From: Corynebacterium auriscanis
GTDB lineage: Bacteria; Actinomycetota; Actinomycetes; Mycobacteriales; Mycobacteriaceae
NCBI RefSeq assembly: GCF_030408435.1
Contig: NZ_CP047046.1
Coordinates: 1,346,572 to 1,410,571, forward strand
Direction: 5' to 3'
DNA length: 64,000 nt
The notes below the pieces were generated by a model, which was given only the letters and a program-made list of their open reading frames with translations, searched no databases and was not told the DNA's origin. A program made the translations under genes and the position numbers. This document shows, piece by piece, positions 1 through 6,248 of this stretch. Position 1 is the first letter of the stretch. Every line of letters begins with the position of its first letter.

Positions 1-244
1 AAGCAACAACGACCGCATTGGCCTGACTGGGTGTTTGGATGCCTGCCTGGTGTGCCCCATCAAACGGAATCGTCGTGCGGTCGGTGGAGCGGGCCGAAAG
101 AATTGGTGGCTGCTCACCCCCAGCGGTCGTAGCATCAGTGCTGTTGGTGGATGTGTCGGTATTGCAGGCTGCTAGGACACCTGCGGTGCCCACGAGCCCC
201 AGACCGGCAAAAAATCCGCGACGGGATACATTGCCAGTGGACAT
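1..244 (-). CDS. DyP-type peroxidase, N-terminal part (gene runs off window)
   Basis: The first 81 codons are visible; the rest lies before position 1. The protein begins MSTGNVSRRGFFAGLGLVG, a twin-arginine signal (SRRGFF followed by a hydrophobic stretch and a Cys near residue 27), so it is probably exported folded with cofactor. The visible mature start contains FDGAHQAGIQTPSQA, the characteristic opening of the DyP/EfeB heme peroxidase family. These enzymes use heme and peroxide to oxidise substrates, and some act with iron uptake proteins. A ribosome site (AGAAGG) precedes the ATG. It follows a PCu(A)C copper chaperone gene on the same strand and probably closes the copC operon. The catalytic residues are not in view, so the exact subtype is unknown. 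Confidence 0.8.
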   Translation of the reverse strand, partial: MSTGNVSRRGFFAGLGLVGTAGVLAACNTDTSTNSTDATTAGGEQPPILSARSTDRTTIPFDGAHQAGIQTPSQANAVVVA

Positions 245-328
245 TGCTAGTTCTACCTTCTTTTCGAAGATCTCGTTCGATGCGCAGAGCACGCTGCGAA
301 TGCGCGCTGCGCTTGACATGTCTAAAAA

Positions 329-970
329 CTAGTGGCCGTAGTGCTCGTGCTGGGAGTTCTGCACGCGCACCGGAATGTCCTTGAGCTCATAGCTGTTGCC
401 CTCGGAATCTTTGAGGTTCAGCGTGAGGGTATCACCGGCTGCAATCTCGTCGGTGTTGTCCATGATCATCAAGTGGTTTCCACCCGGCTTGAGTTCGCTA
501 GTCTGACCGGCGGCGATCTTCAGGCCACCCTTCATCTGGGACATCACACCGTTATTAGTCTCGTGGATTTCATAGCGACCCTTGAGAGAACCGCTGACCT
601 CGGTGATGTTGATTTCTTTATCGGAGGTGTTCTTGAACGTGCCGAACACACCCGTCATCTTTTTCGATGCGGGCTTTGCAGTGATGTACGCATCCTCGAA
701 TGCAAGATCGCCAGACGTGATGGTCTTAGCGCCAGACATGTGGTCGTGGCCCTCGTGGTTCATACCGGATTCTTGCGCTGGGGTGCTGGACTGATCATTT
801 GATGGAGCTTTGGCTGCATCGGATCCTTCGGTAACGGAGGAGTGTGCGGCCTCGGTGTTACCATCCTTTTCACCAGGTGCGGAGCAGCTGGCCAAGGCCA
901 AGCTAGCGGAAGCGACGGTGGCTAGGGAGAGGGCGGCCAGGCGATTACGGCCAAAGGTGGAGGTACGCAT
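329..970 (-). CDS. PCu(A)C-family periplasmic copper chaperone (lipoprotein)
   Basis: A 213-residue secreted protein. The N-terminus has a signal ending in a lipobox-like LASC at about residue 29, so it is probably a lipoprotein. A low-complexity Ser/Glu/His stretch (with MNHEGHDHMSG, itself a possible metal site) leads to the PCu(A)C domain at roughly residues 80-200. The domain shows the His/Met copper ligands: IHE followed by VMSQM, then GNHLMIMD. The tail HEHYGH is His-rich. Family members bind Cu(I) outside the membrane and pass it to cytochrome oxidase or other cuproproteins. It sits between a small lipoprotein gene and a DyP peroxidase gene, downstream of copC, which supports a copper-handling role. 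Confidence 0.85.
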   Translation of the reverse strand: MRTSTFGRNRLAALSLATVASASLALASCSAPGEKDGNTEAAHSSVTEGSDAAKAPSNDQSSTPAQESGMNHEGHDHMSGAKTITSGDLAFEDAYITAKPASKKMTGVFGTFKNTSDKEINITEVSGSLKGRYEIHETNNGVMSQMKGGLKIAAGQTSELKPGGNHLMIMDNTDEIAAGDTLTLNLKDSEGNSYELKDIPVRVQNSQHEHYGH

Positions 971-1080
971 TGCGATCCTGCTTTCTGTTTCTATGTTGTT
1001 GTTTTTTTGCTCGACGCCACAAGCGGCAGCGCCACTCGCAGCGACACAGGAAGTACATTCCTGCTGGAGCGTGGGACACC

Positions 1081-1422
1081 CTACTGGGCAGGCGCCTGAG
1101 CTGCACCATCGGCAGCAGTGCCCTGGGCTGGAGCCTGGGCGTTTTCAGTGAAAGGGTTGTTCGCCTCGGAAGAACGAGCCGGCTCGGTTGCAGCTGGCTC
1201 AGTGGTCTCCTGGGCGGATGGGTCTACGGAAGAGGTAGATGCGGTGGAGGGTTCGGAGGTGGGTTTGGTGACCTCAGCCAGGCTTGGCTGGGTTGGGCCT
1301 TGGGTTACTTCCCCGAATCCGCGATTGGAAGAATCATTCTCGTGCGGCGGGGAGCACGCGGCCATAGCCACGCCCGCGCAGAGAGCAACTGCTCCAACTG
1401 TCACCTTTTTAAAAACGCTCAT
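1081..1422 (-). CDS. small Pro/Thr/Ser-rich lipoprotein, function unknown
   Basis: 113 residues. It starts MSVFKKVTVGAVALCAGVAM with lipobox MAAC near residue 22, so it is likely lipidated and outside the membrane. The rest is low complexity (Thr, Ser, Pro, Glu, Ala) with no recognisable fold. I chose the ATG at 1422 because AAGAGGAG lies 8-10 nt upstream; an in-frame TTG at 1431 overlaps the copC stop. The gene starts 5 nt after copC and is almost certainly co-transcribed with it, so a link to copper or cell-surface maintenance is inferred only from position. Confidence 0.65.
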   Translation of the reverse strand: MSVFKKVTVGAVALCAGVAMAACSPPHENDSSNRGFGEVTQGPTQPSLAEVTKPTSEPSTASTSSVDPSAQETTEPAATEPARSSEANNPFTENAQAPAQGTAADGAAQAPAQ

Positions 1423-1427
1423 TGTCG

Positions 1428-2033
1428 TCAACTCCTCTTATCGTCGTTGAGGTTTCGCCAGCGCGCGATCGCCATGACCAGCGCACCTCCGATAACGACG
1501 ATACCGGCTAGAGGTAGTAACCACCCAAGTCCTCGCATGGGGTCATCCCCCTGTGAGGAGGACTCATTGGTTTCCCGGTCGTTCGAGGGGCTGTTGTCGC
1601 CCGCTTCAGATGAACCCTTGTTTCCACCAGCCAGCGTGAATTTCACGGAACCCCGGGTCGCGTGACCGTCGGAGCTAGTGATTTGGTAGCCAATTGTGTA
1701 TTCACCCGGCTCGGCGTCCTTCTGCTCCGGCACGTCGATGGACAGGGTCTTGCCATCCTGTGTGGGTTTGCCCCGCGTGATGAGGTTGCCGTCCTTAGTC
1801 AAGGCGATGTTGTTGAATCCGTCCTGGGGAACACCAGAAAAGGTGAGCGAAATTTTTCCTGGAAGTTGTTCAACCGTACTACTGGCAGCCGGATTGGATT
1901 CCACAACGCCGTCGTGGGCTACTGCGGGAGCGGCGAAAATCGTGGCTGCCGTCAGCGCAGTTGCGCCTGTCATCGCGACGGGCCTACCCCACCTCGATAG
2001 CGAACCGGTAAGCCCTAAAGCCAACTTCTTCAT
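1428..2033 (-). CDS. copC: CopC-domain copper resistance protein with C-terminal membrane anchor
   Basis: 201 residues. A signal peptide ends APAVA, leaving a mature N-terminus that begins HDGVVESNPA; this N-terminal His is the classic CopC Cu(II) ligand. The beta-sandwich CopC domain spans about residues 40-140 and ends with SSDGHATRGSVKFTL, which carries the conserved Asp and His ligands. A Ser/Asn/Glu linker and one transmembrane helix (LLPLAGIVVIGGALVMAIA) anchor it. I chose the ATG at 2033 because AAGGGA lies just upstream; an upstream in-frame start at 2120 would put about 29 extra residues before the signal peptide. It is the first gene of the cluster with the lipoprotein, PCu(A)C and DyP genes. 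Confidence 0.85.
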   Translation of the reverse strand: MKKLALGLTGSLSRWGRPVAMTGATALTAATIFAAPAVAHDGVVESNPAASSTVEQLPGKISLTFSGVPQDGFNNIALTKDGNLITRGKPTQDGKTLSIDVPEQKDAEPGEYTIGYQITSSDGHATRGSVKFTLAGGNKGSSEAGDNSPSNDRETNESSSQGDDPMRGLGWLLPLAGIVVIGGALVMAIARWRNLNDDKRS

Positions 2034-2297
2034 CAATGTCCCTTCTGCTTCCTGGCATCCACTTCGAAAAGATCGCTGCAACCCCGCAAGCGGGATCGCT
2101 AACCTAACAACCTTCTCCAAAGAGGGGTCCAGCGTTCATTCTGTATGCGTCTCCATCTAACGCTAGTGCAGGCTCGGCACGCTTAAAACAGCGCAGAACC
2201 CACCAAGAACGACGCCCTAGGGTTGCTACTGGGAATTATTCTGGACCCGTCGAAGTAGTCGGTTATGCCACGCACAAAGTTCCCAAGTTGAAAACGA

Positions 2298-2313
2298 TGT
2301 GCTGTTTATCACA
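2298..2313. promoter_or_regulatory. GlxR (CRP-type) operator candidate
   Basis: TGTGCTGTTTATCACA matches the corynebacterial GlxR consensus TGTGANNTANNTCACA at 10 of 12 fixed positions, with both TGTG and CACA arms intact. It lies about 265 bp upstream of the copC start, in a gap (2034-2529) that holds no gene I can support. Binding is inferred from the motif alone. Confidence 0.5.
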
Positions 2314-2340
2314 TATTCCCGATGGCGTGCGGAACGGGCG

Positions 2341-2428
2341 ATGATGGCTGACAGCGGCAGGCCATGGTGGCGGACGGTGGCAAGCCATGATGGCGGACAG
2401 TGGCAAGCCATGATGGCTGACGGCGGTA
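2341..2428. repeat. 23-bp tandem repeat, about 3.8 copies
   Basis: Units start at 2341, 2364, 2387 and 2410, each beginning ATGATGGC or ATGGTGGC and ending GGCARGCC, with a few substitutions between copies. The period is not a multiple of 3 and no convincing ORF uses it, so it is probably non-coding. It lies between ybaK and the copC promoter region, in a gap otherwise containing only the GlxR-like site. Confidence 0.85.
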
Positions 2429-2529
2429 CGCAAGGGCGGTGGATTATCAGGCCGATGGGCCGTGCCCGGCAACACCGATCGATTACGACATCGCTTGTGG
2501 CGCTGGATCACCTATCCTGCGAGAAGCCG

Positions 2530-2994
2530 TCACCGAGTTGCTATAGGTGCAAGCCTTGCGCCGGAAAGATCTACGAGGTCCCGAGGAGCCATCCGCAAAG
2601 ATAGTCCCCTCTGCCCGGCGGAAATAATAATCTGGGGCAGATCAGCCGCGCTCGCATCGATGAGTGTAGGTAGTGGATTCCGCGTTCCCAGCGGAGAGAT
2701 TCCACCCACGACGTACCCCGTAATACGTTGTGCGTGTGCCGGACGTGCCATCTCGGCCCTCTTCCAGCCAAGGGCTTTGGCCGTGGCCTTCAGGGAAAGA
2801 TGTCCCGCGACAGGCACACAGCACATAGCGAAATCCACACCAGAAACGACGACCAAGGTTTTGAAAACTTCTGCAGGATCCGCCCCGAGTTCCTGTACCG
2901 AGTGCTCCCCAAAATGATCCTTGCTTGGAACGTAGCTCAACACTTCGTGAGGCACACCGGCCACAGCGGCGATCGCGCGGGTTCTACTAGCCAT
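2530..2994 (-). CDS. ybaK: Aminoacyl-tRNA deacylase, YbaK family
   Basis: 154 residues, normal family length. The YbaK/EbsC fold is recognisable: an early HEVLSYVPSKDHFGEH segment, FKTLVVVSGVDFAMCCVPV, then SLKATAKALGWKRAEMA with the conserved Lys residues, and the GYVVGGISPLGTRNPLPTLID loop. YbaK hydrolyses Cys-tRNA(Pro) made in error by prolyl-tRNA synthetase. The ATG at 2994 is preceded 6 nt upstream by TAGCAT, so the mRNA may be leaderless. It lies 27 nt downstream of a tRNA-Val gene on the same strand, so it could also be reached by transcription from the tRNA promoter. Confidence 0.88.
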   Translation of the reverse strand: MASRTRAIAAVAGVPHEVLSYVPSKDHFGEHSVQELGADPAEVFKTLVVVSGVDFAMCCVPVAGHLSLKATAKALGWKRAEMARPAHAQRITGYVVGGISPLGTRNPLPTLIDASAADLPQIIISAGQRGLSLRMAPRDLVDLSGARLAPIATR

Positions 2995-3000
2995 GAAACC

Positions 3001-3006
3001 ATGCTA
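3001..3006 (-). promoter_or_regulatory. -10 box for ybaK (leaderless candidate)
   Basis: TAGCAT on the minus strand, 6 nt before the ybaK ATG. A transcript starting 6-7 nt downstream would begin at the start codon. Confidence 0.4.
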
Positions 3007-3021
3007 ACCGGCGCGGAATGG

Positions 3022-3093
3022 TGGTCCTAACTGGGATTGAACCAGTGACCTTTCCGGTGTGAACGGAACGCTCTCCCACTGAGCTATAGGACC
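3022..3093 (-). tRNA. tRNA-Val (CAC)
   Basis: The minus strand folds as a 72-nt tRNA: acceptor GGTCCTA/TAGGACC, anticodon stem TTCCG/CGGAA with loop TTCACAC (anticodon CAC), and T arm with GGTTCAATCCC. CCA is not encoded. It is separate from the plus-strand tRNA array at 3.6-4.2 kb. Confidence 0.93.
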
Positions 3094-3234
3094 GCAACGA
3101 ATCTTGCGTGTGTCAACACGCGGTTTTCATCCGTGCTGTGGAGAAAATGTACCACCTGGGCGTTGCATACCCGCAAACGGCGTGCTCACGACCGATAAAA
3201 GTGAACGGCAGCGCAACACACTCAGCGTACTGTC

Positions 3235-3341
3235 ACACCACTTGGCCATGACCGTTTCCCTGTTCCACCCTGGACGGTGTGGGGGCGGGTCTGTTTTATT
3301 TGGGCTGACACCACTTGGCCATGACCGTTTCCCTGTTCCAC
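3235..3341. repeat. 34-bp direct repeat pair
   Basis: An identical 34-bp sequence (beginning ACACCACTTGGCCATG, ending TTCCCTGTTCCAC) occurs at 3235-3268 and 3308-3341, 73 bp apart start to start. An extra CACCACTT lies just after the second copy. The repeats sit upstream of tRNA-Val in a 472-base gap (3094-3565) in which I see no supported gene. The perfect identity suggests either a recent duplication or a family of repeats elsewhere in the genome. Confidence 0.85.
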
Positions 3342-3565
3342 TGCCCACCACTTAACTGTCGTATCCCCCTCAAGGGACCAGCTTTAAAGCAACCGCGGTA
3401 GCCCCCGGCGTTAACTCGGCCACTGAATGTCACCGTTGTAATTCGAACTCCGCCTTGATCACATCTTCTCCCCTCATCGCAGCTAGCTATGACCTGCTGA
3501 TTTGTGAAATAAACAACAATCGGGCTAATGTTCTGAGTCGCAACGATTCATTGCAGTGTTGCAAC

Positions 3566-3641
3566 GCGGATGTAGCGCAGTTGGTAGCGCATCACCTTGC
3601 CAAGGTGAGGGTCGCGAGTTCGAGTCTCGTCATCCGCTCCA
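3566..3641 (+). tRNA. tRNA-Gly (GCC), copy 1
   Basis: Acceptor GCGGATG/CATCCGC, anticodon stem TCACC/GGTGA with loop TTGCCAA (anticodon GCC), T arm GAGTTCGAGTCTC, and encoded CCA. First gene of a six-tRNA array on the plus strand. Confidence 0.95.
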
Positions 3642-3679
3642 CTTTTCTCCAGGGTCACCGGGTAGAAAAGAGAAGATAA

Positions 3680-3754
3680 GCGCGTTTAGCTCAGCGGGAG
3701 AGCGCTTCCCTGACACGGAAGAGGTCACTGGTTCGATCCCAGTATCGCGCACCA
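3680..3754 (+). tRNA. tRNA-Val (GAC), copy 1
   Basis: Acceptor begins GCGCGTT and pairs with ATCGCGC (one T-T mismatch). Anticodon stem CTTCC/GGAAG with loop CTGACAC (anticodon GAC), T arm ACTGG/CCAGT, CCA encoded. Identical to the copy at 4008. Confidence 0.94.
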
Positions 3755-3780
3755 ACCAACGAAGCAATCGTTGGGTGAAT

Positions 3781-3856
3781 GCGGATGTAGCGCAGTTGGT
3801 AGCGCATCACCTTGCCAAGGTGAGGGTCGCGAGTTCGAGTCTCGTCATCCGCTCCA
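3781..3856 (+). tRNA. tRNA-Gly (GCC), copy 2
   Basis: Same mature sequence as the copy at 3566, with CCA encoded. Separated from the preceding Val gene by a 26-nt spacer (starting ACCAACGAAGC) that recurs between the second Val-Gly pair. Confidence 0.95.
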
Positions 3857-3916
3857 AGGTTCACCTTGTTGAACCGAGGTTCACTAAGGTGGGCCACATA
3901 CGGCAAACACTGCCTT

Positions 3917-3988
3917 GGTGGAATGGCTGAGTGGCTTAGGCAACGGTCTGCAAAACCGTGTACACGGGTTCGATTCCCGTTTCCACCT
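3917..3988 (+). tRNA. tRNA-Cys (GCA)
   Basis: Acceptor GGTGGAA/TTCCACC with discriminator T as expected for Cys tRNA, anticodon stem ACGGT/ACCGT with loop CTGCAAA (anticodon GCA), T arm CGGGTTCGATTCCCG. CCA is not encoded. Confidence 0.94.
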
Positions 3989-4007
3989 CAAGAACAACTG
4001 AATTAAA

Positions 4008-4082
4008 GCGCGTTTAGCTCAGCGGGAGAGCGCTTCCCTGACACGGAAGAGGTCACTGGTTCGATCCCAGTATCGCGCACCA
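4008..4082 (+). tRNA. tRNA-Val (GAC), copy 2
   Basis: Identical to the gene at 3680, including encoded CCA and the following spacer. Part of a duplicated Val-spacer-Gly block. Confidence 0.94.
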
Positions 4083-4108
4083 ACCAACGAAGCAATCGTT
4101 GGGTGAAT

Positions 4109-4181
4109 GCGGATGTAGCGCAGTTGGTAGCGCATCACCTTGCCAAGGTGAGGGTCGCGAGTTCGAGTCTCGTCATCCGCT
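4109..4181 (+). tRNA. tRNA-Gly (GCC), copy 3
   Basis: Same sequence as the Gly genes at 3566 and 3781 up to the discriminator T. It is followed by CAAC, so CCA is not encoded in this copy. Last gene of the array; a terminator follows within 6 nt. Confidence 0.94.
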
Positions 4182-4186
4182 CAACT

Positions 4187-4217
4187 AAAGCCCCAAGGCG
4201 TAAAGCCTCGGGGCTTT
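4187..4217 (+). terminator. Rho-independent terminator of the tRNA array
   Basis: AAAGCCCC and GGGGCTTT arms, extended by AAGGC/GCCT, enclose a short GTAAA loop. The stem follows the last tRNA by 5 nt. Confidence 0.85.
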
Positions 4218-4331
4218 GCTGCGCGCCACCCACCCCGACGGTTTACTGCATCCACGCAGCCAGCGCATCTCACCCCTAGCTCGGAGCGCCTTGCCCCAAA
4301 TCCCCCAGCTGCCGTCTAATCTCAATTGACG

Positions 4332-5765
4332 ATGAAGCAGCATAATTCCCCATCCTCGGCACCTTCTGCCCCCTCGCAGTCCGTTTCGGCGTCTCCTGCC
4401 TCTACGCAACCTGACTCGATCAGACACACCCAGCACTCATCGGCCGAAAGCCCACATACCGAGATCCTCGCCGACCGATTCCAACGATCGCGCGTGGCCC
4501 TCGTTCTCACGTTCGTGATGTGGCCGCTGGCCATCATGACGTTCATTCACAAGACCTTCCTCTACCCCTACAACGACCACCCCACTGATGACTTCACCAC
4601 GGTTATCAGCGCCCTGCGCCGTTTCCGGGAACACGTGCCGGTGTATTCCGAGGATTACAGCACTGTCGATCCCCACTACCTATACTCCCCCGGCGGCACG
4701 TTGCTGCTTAGCCCCTTGGCCTACCTCCCAGAGAATCTGGGTCGGCCAGCCTATATCGTGCTAAACGCGGTCGCGGTTGTACTCGCGGTAGCCGTGCTCA
4801 CCAAGCTCTTCAAGTATTCCCTTCGCGGCCCCGTGGTCCCAGCTGCCACCTTCATCATTTTTTCCACCGAGGCCGTACAGAACACCCTGCTATTCTCCAA
4901 CATCAATGGCATTTTGCTACTAGCCGAGGCCCTCTTTCTCTACCTGCTCCTCCACCGGCGAAATATACTCGCCGGCCTGGTCATCGGCTTGGCCATCGTG
5001 GTTAAGCCCCAGTTTGCGCCACTTTTGTTCCTACCTTTGGTCCGACGCCAACTTTCCACGATCACAGTCGGAATCGCGGTACCTGTCGTTTTGAATCTCG
5101 CCGCTATTCCTCTGATGGTTAGCCCCGGCGATTACCTCGATAAGCTCGTGCCGTATCTGGGCCAAGTCAGGGATTACGCCAATTCGTCAATTTCGGGCAT
5201 TTTGACGTACTTTGGATTCTCCGATGCCAGCATCCTATTCTGGCGAACCGTGGCCGCACTATGCGTTGCTATCAGTGTTCTTCTGCTGCTGCGCTGGCGC
5301 GATCGCGACGAAATCATGTGGGCAACCACGACCTCAGGGGTTGTGCTGACCGGGGTTTTCCTGATCTCTTCACTGGGTCAGATGTACTACTCAATGTTGT
5401 TATTACCCATGTTCTTCACGGTTCTTCGCGCCCGTAGCGTCATGCATTCCCCAATCGCTTGGCTGGGCGTGTACTTCTGTATGAGTTTGGATGAGTGGAT
5501 GTCCGATCGCTGGGTTTGGCCAGGGCGGGTGTTCGAATTCAGCCGGGGCACCATCGGTTGGTCCTTGCTGCTGGTCAGCATCGTTACCACCGTGGTGGTG
5601 TGGACTATGATGGAGCGGAGACTGGGCCACCATATTCTCGGGGATTTGCACGAGAACGGCTGGTGGCCAAAGAAGGGATCCGCGTGGGGGCGTCGGAATA
5701 ATAAAATGGCCCGCACGTTGCAACAGGAAGACAACCCGACCAGCCCGAACCGAGAGGGACATTGA
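4332..5765 (+). CDS. aftC: Arabinofuranosyltransferase AftC (GT87/DUF2029 membrane glycosyltransferase)
   Basis: About 477 residues with ten or more hydrophobic helices. It transfers arabinofuranose from decaprenyl-phosphate-arabinose to create branches in arabinogalactan and lipoarabinomannan, facing the outside of the membrane. The diagnostic first loop TDDFTTVISALRRFREHVPVY followed by VDPHYLYSPGGTLLLSP is very close to Mycobacterium AftC, with the Asp pair expected for GT-C catalysis. A Pro/Ser-rich N-terminus and a charged C-tail flank the membrane core. The ATG at 4332 is preferred; an in-frame TTG lies at 4326. The TGA stop overlaps the msrB ATG, as in the Rv2673-Rv2674 arrangement. 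Confidence 0.9.
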   Translation: MKQHNSPSSAPSAPSQSVSASPASTQPDSIRHTQHSSAESPHTEILADRFQRSRVALVLTFVMWPLAIMTFIHKTFLYPYNDHPTDDFTTVISALRRFREHVPVYSEDYSTVDPHYLYSPGGTLLLSPLAYLPENLGRPAYIVLNAVAVVLAVAVLTKLFKYSLRGPVVPAATFIIFSTEAVQNTLLFSNINGILLLAEALFLYLLLHRRNILAGLVIGLAIVVKPQFAPLLFLPLVRRQLSTITVGIAVPVVLNLAAIPLMVSPGDYLDKLVPYLGQVRDYANSSISGILTYFGFSDASILFWRTVAALCVAISVLLLLRWRDRDEIMWATTTSGVVLTGVFLISSLGQMYYSMLLLPMFFTVLRARSVMHSPIAWLGVYFCMSLDEWMSDRWVWPGRVFEFSRGTIGWSLLLVSIVTTVVVWTMMERRLGHHILGDLHENGWWPKKGSAWGRRNNKMARTLQQEDNPTSPNREGH

Positions 5766-6202
5766 TGAGCAACAGTAGCGACAACAAGCTGCAGCCAATC
5801 CAAGACTTCCGCAACCTGAGCGACGATGATTGGAAGCAGCGCTTGAGCCCCGAGGAGTACCACGTCCTACGCCAGGCAGGTACCGAAGCGCCATTTAAGG
5901 GCGAATACACCGATACCGAGACCGAGGGTGTGTACCGCTGTCGCGCCTGTGGGGCGGAGCTGTTCCGTTCGACTGAGAAGTTCCACTCCCACTGCGGTTG
6001 GCCCAGCTTCTTTGATCCGAAGGATTCCAGCGCAGTCATTACGCGCGAAGATAATTCGTTGGGCATGCGCCGCGTAGAGGTGTTGTGCGCGAATTGTGAA
6101 AGCCACTTGGGGCATGTTTTCGAAGGTGAGGGCTACGATACCCCGACCGATCTACGGTACTGCATCAACAGCATTTCGCTGACGCTGGACGCGGCGGAGT
6201 AA
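5765..6202 (+). CDS. msrB: Peptide-methionine (R)-S-oxide reductase MsrB
   Basis: 145 residues, standard length. It reduces methionine-R-sulfoxide in proteins using thioredoxin. Two zinc-binding CXXC pairs are present (CRACG and CANCE), with the core motif HSHCGWPSFF and the catalytic Cys in RYCINS. The ATG overlaps the aftC stop (TGATG), so the two genes are translationally coupled; an alternative TTG lies at 5762. The gene order aftC-msrB is conserved in mycobacteria. A weak CAGGC/GCCTG hairpin follows the stop before the convergent hemY. Confidence 0.93.
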   Translation: MSNSSDNKLQPIQDFRNLSDDDWKQRLSPEEYHVLRQAGTEAPFKGEYTDTETEGVYRCRACGAELFRSTEKFHSHCGWPSFFDPKDSSAVITREDNSLGMRRVEVLCANCESHLGHVFEGEGYDTPTDLRYCINSISLTLDAAE

Positions 6203-6248
6203 AACAGGCTGGGCTCGTCCTGCCTGATCAACGGGCAGAAGACCCCGT

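Larger units (their letters stand above)
4006..4181 (+). repeat. Duplicated tRNA-Val/tRNA-Gly block (other copy 3678-3853)
   Basis: About 176 bp, including both tRNAs and the 26-nt spacer, is repeated essentially without change at 3678-3853 and 4006-4181, with tRNA-Cys between the copies. Divergence begins right at the block ends. Confidence 0.9.

Noticed and set aside
39..332. Open frame of 97 codons on the plus strand
   Set aside because: It is the shadow of the DyP peroxidase start on the other strand, which has a Tat signal and family motif.
2090..2112. DtxR box upstream of copC
   Set aside because: Only a half-site (GCTAACCTAA) is present; the other half does not match. The same applies to half-sites near 13100, 28525 and 60780, which more likely are -10 boxes.
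2341..2428. CRISPR array
   Set aside because: Units are adjacent without spacers, too short, and no cas genes are near.
2226..2511. Two minus-strand open frames over the 23-bp repeat
   Set aside because: They are created by the repeat in different frames (MACHCPPSW type), with no ribosome site or known similarity.
3111..3116. TTGACA (minus strand) as -35 box of tRNA-Val
   Set aside because: It is only 18 nt from the tRNA end, so the -10 box would fall inside the tRNA.
3127..3351. Minus-strand frame across the 34-bp repeats
   Set aside because: The repeats are read in different frames and the protein has no features; more likely non-coding.
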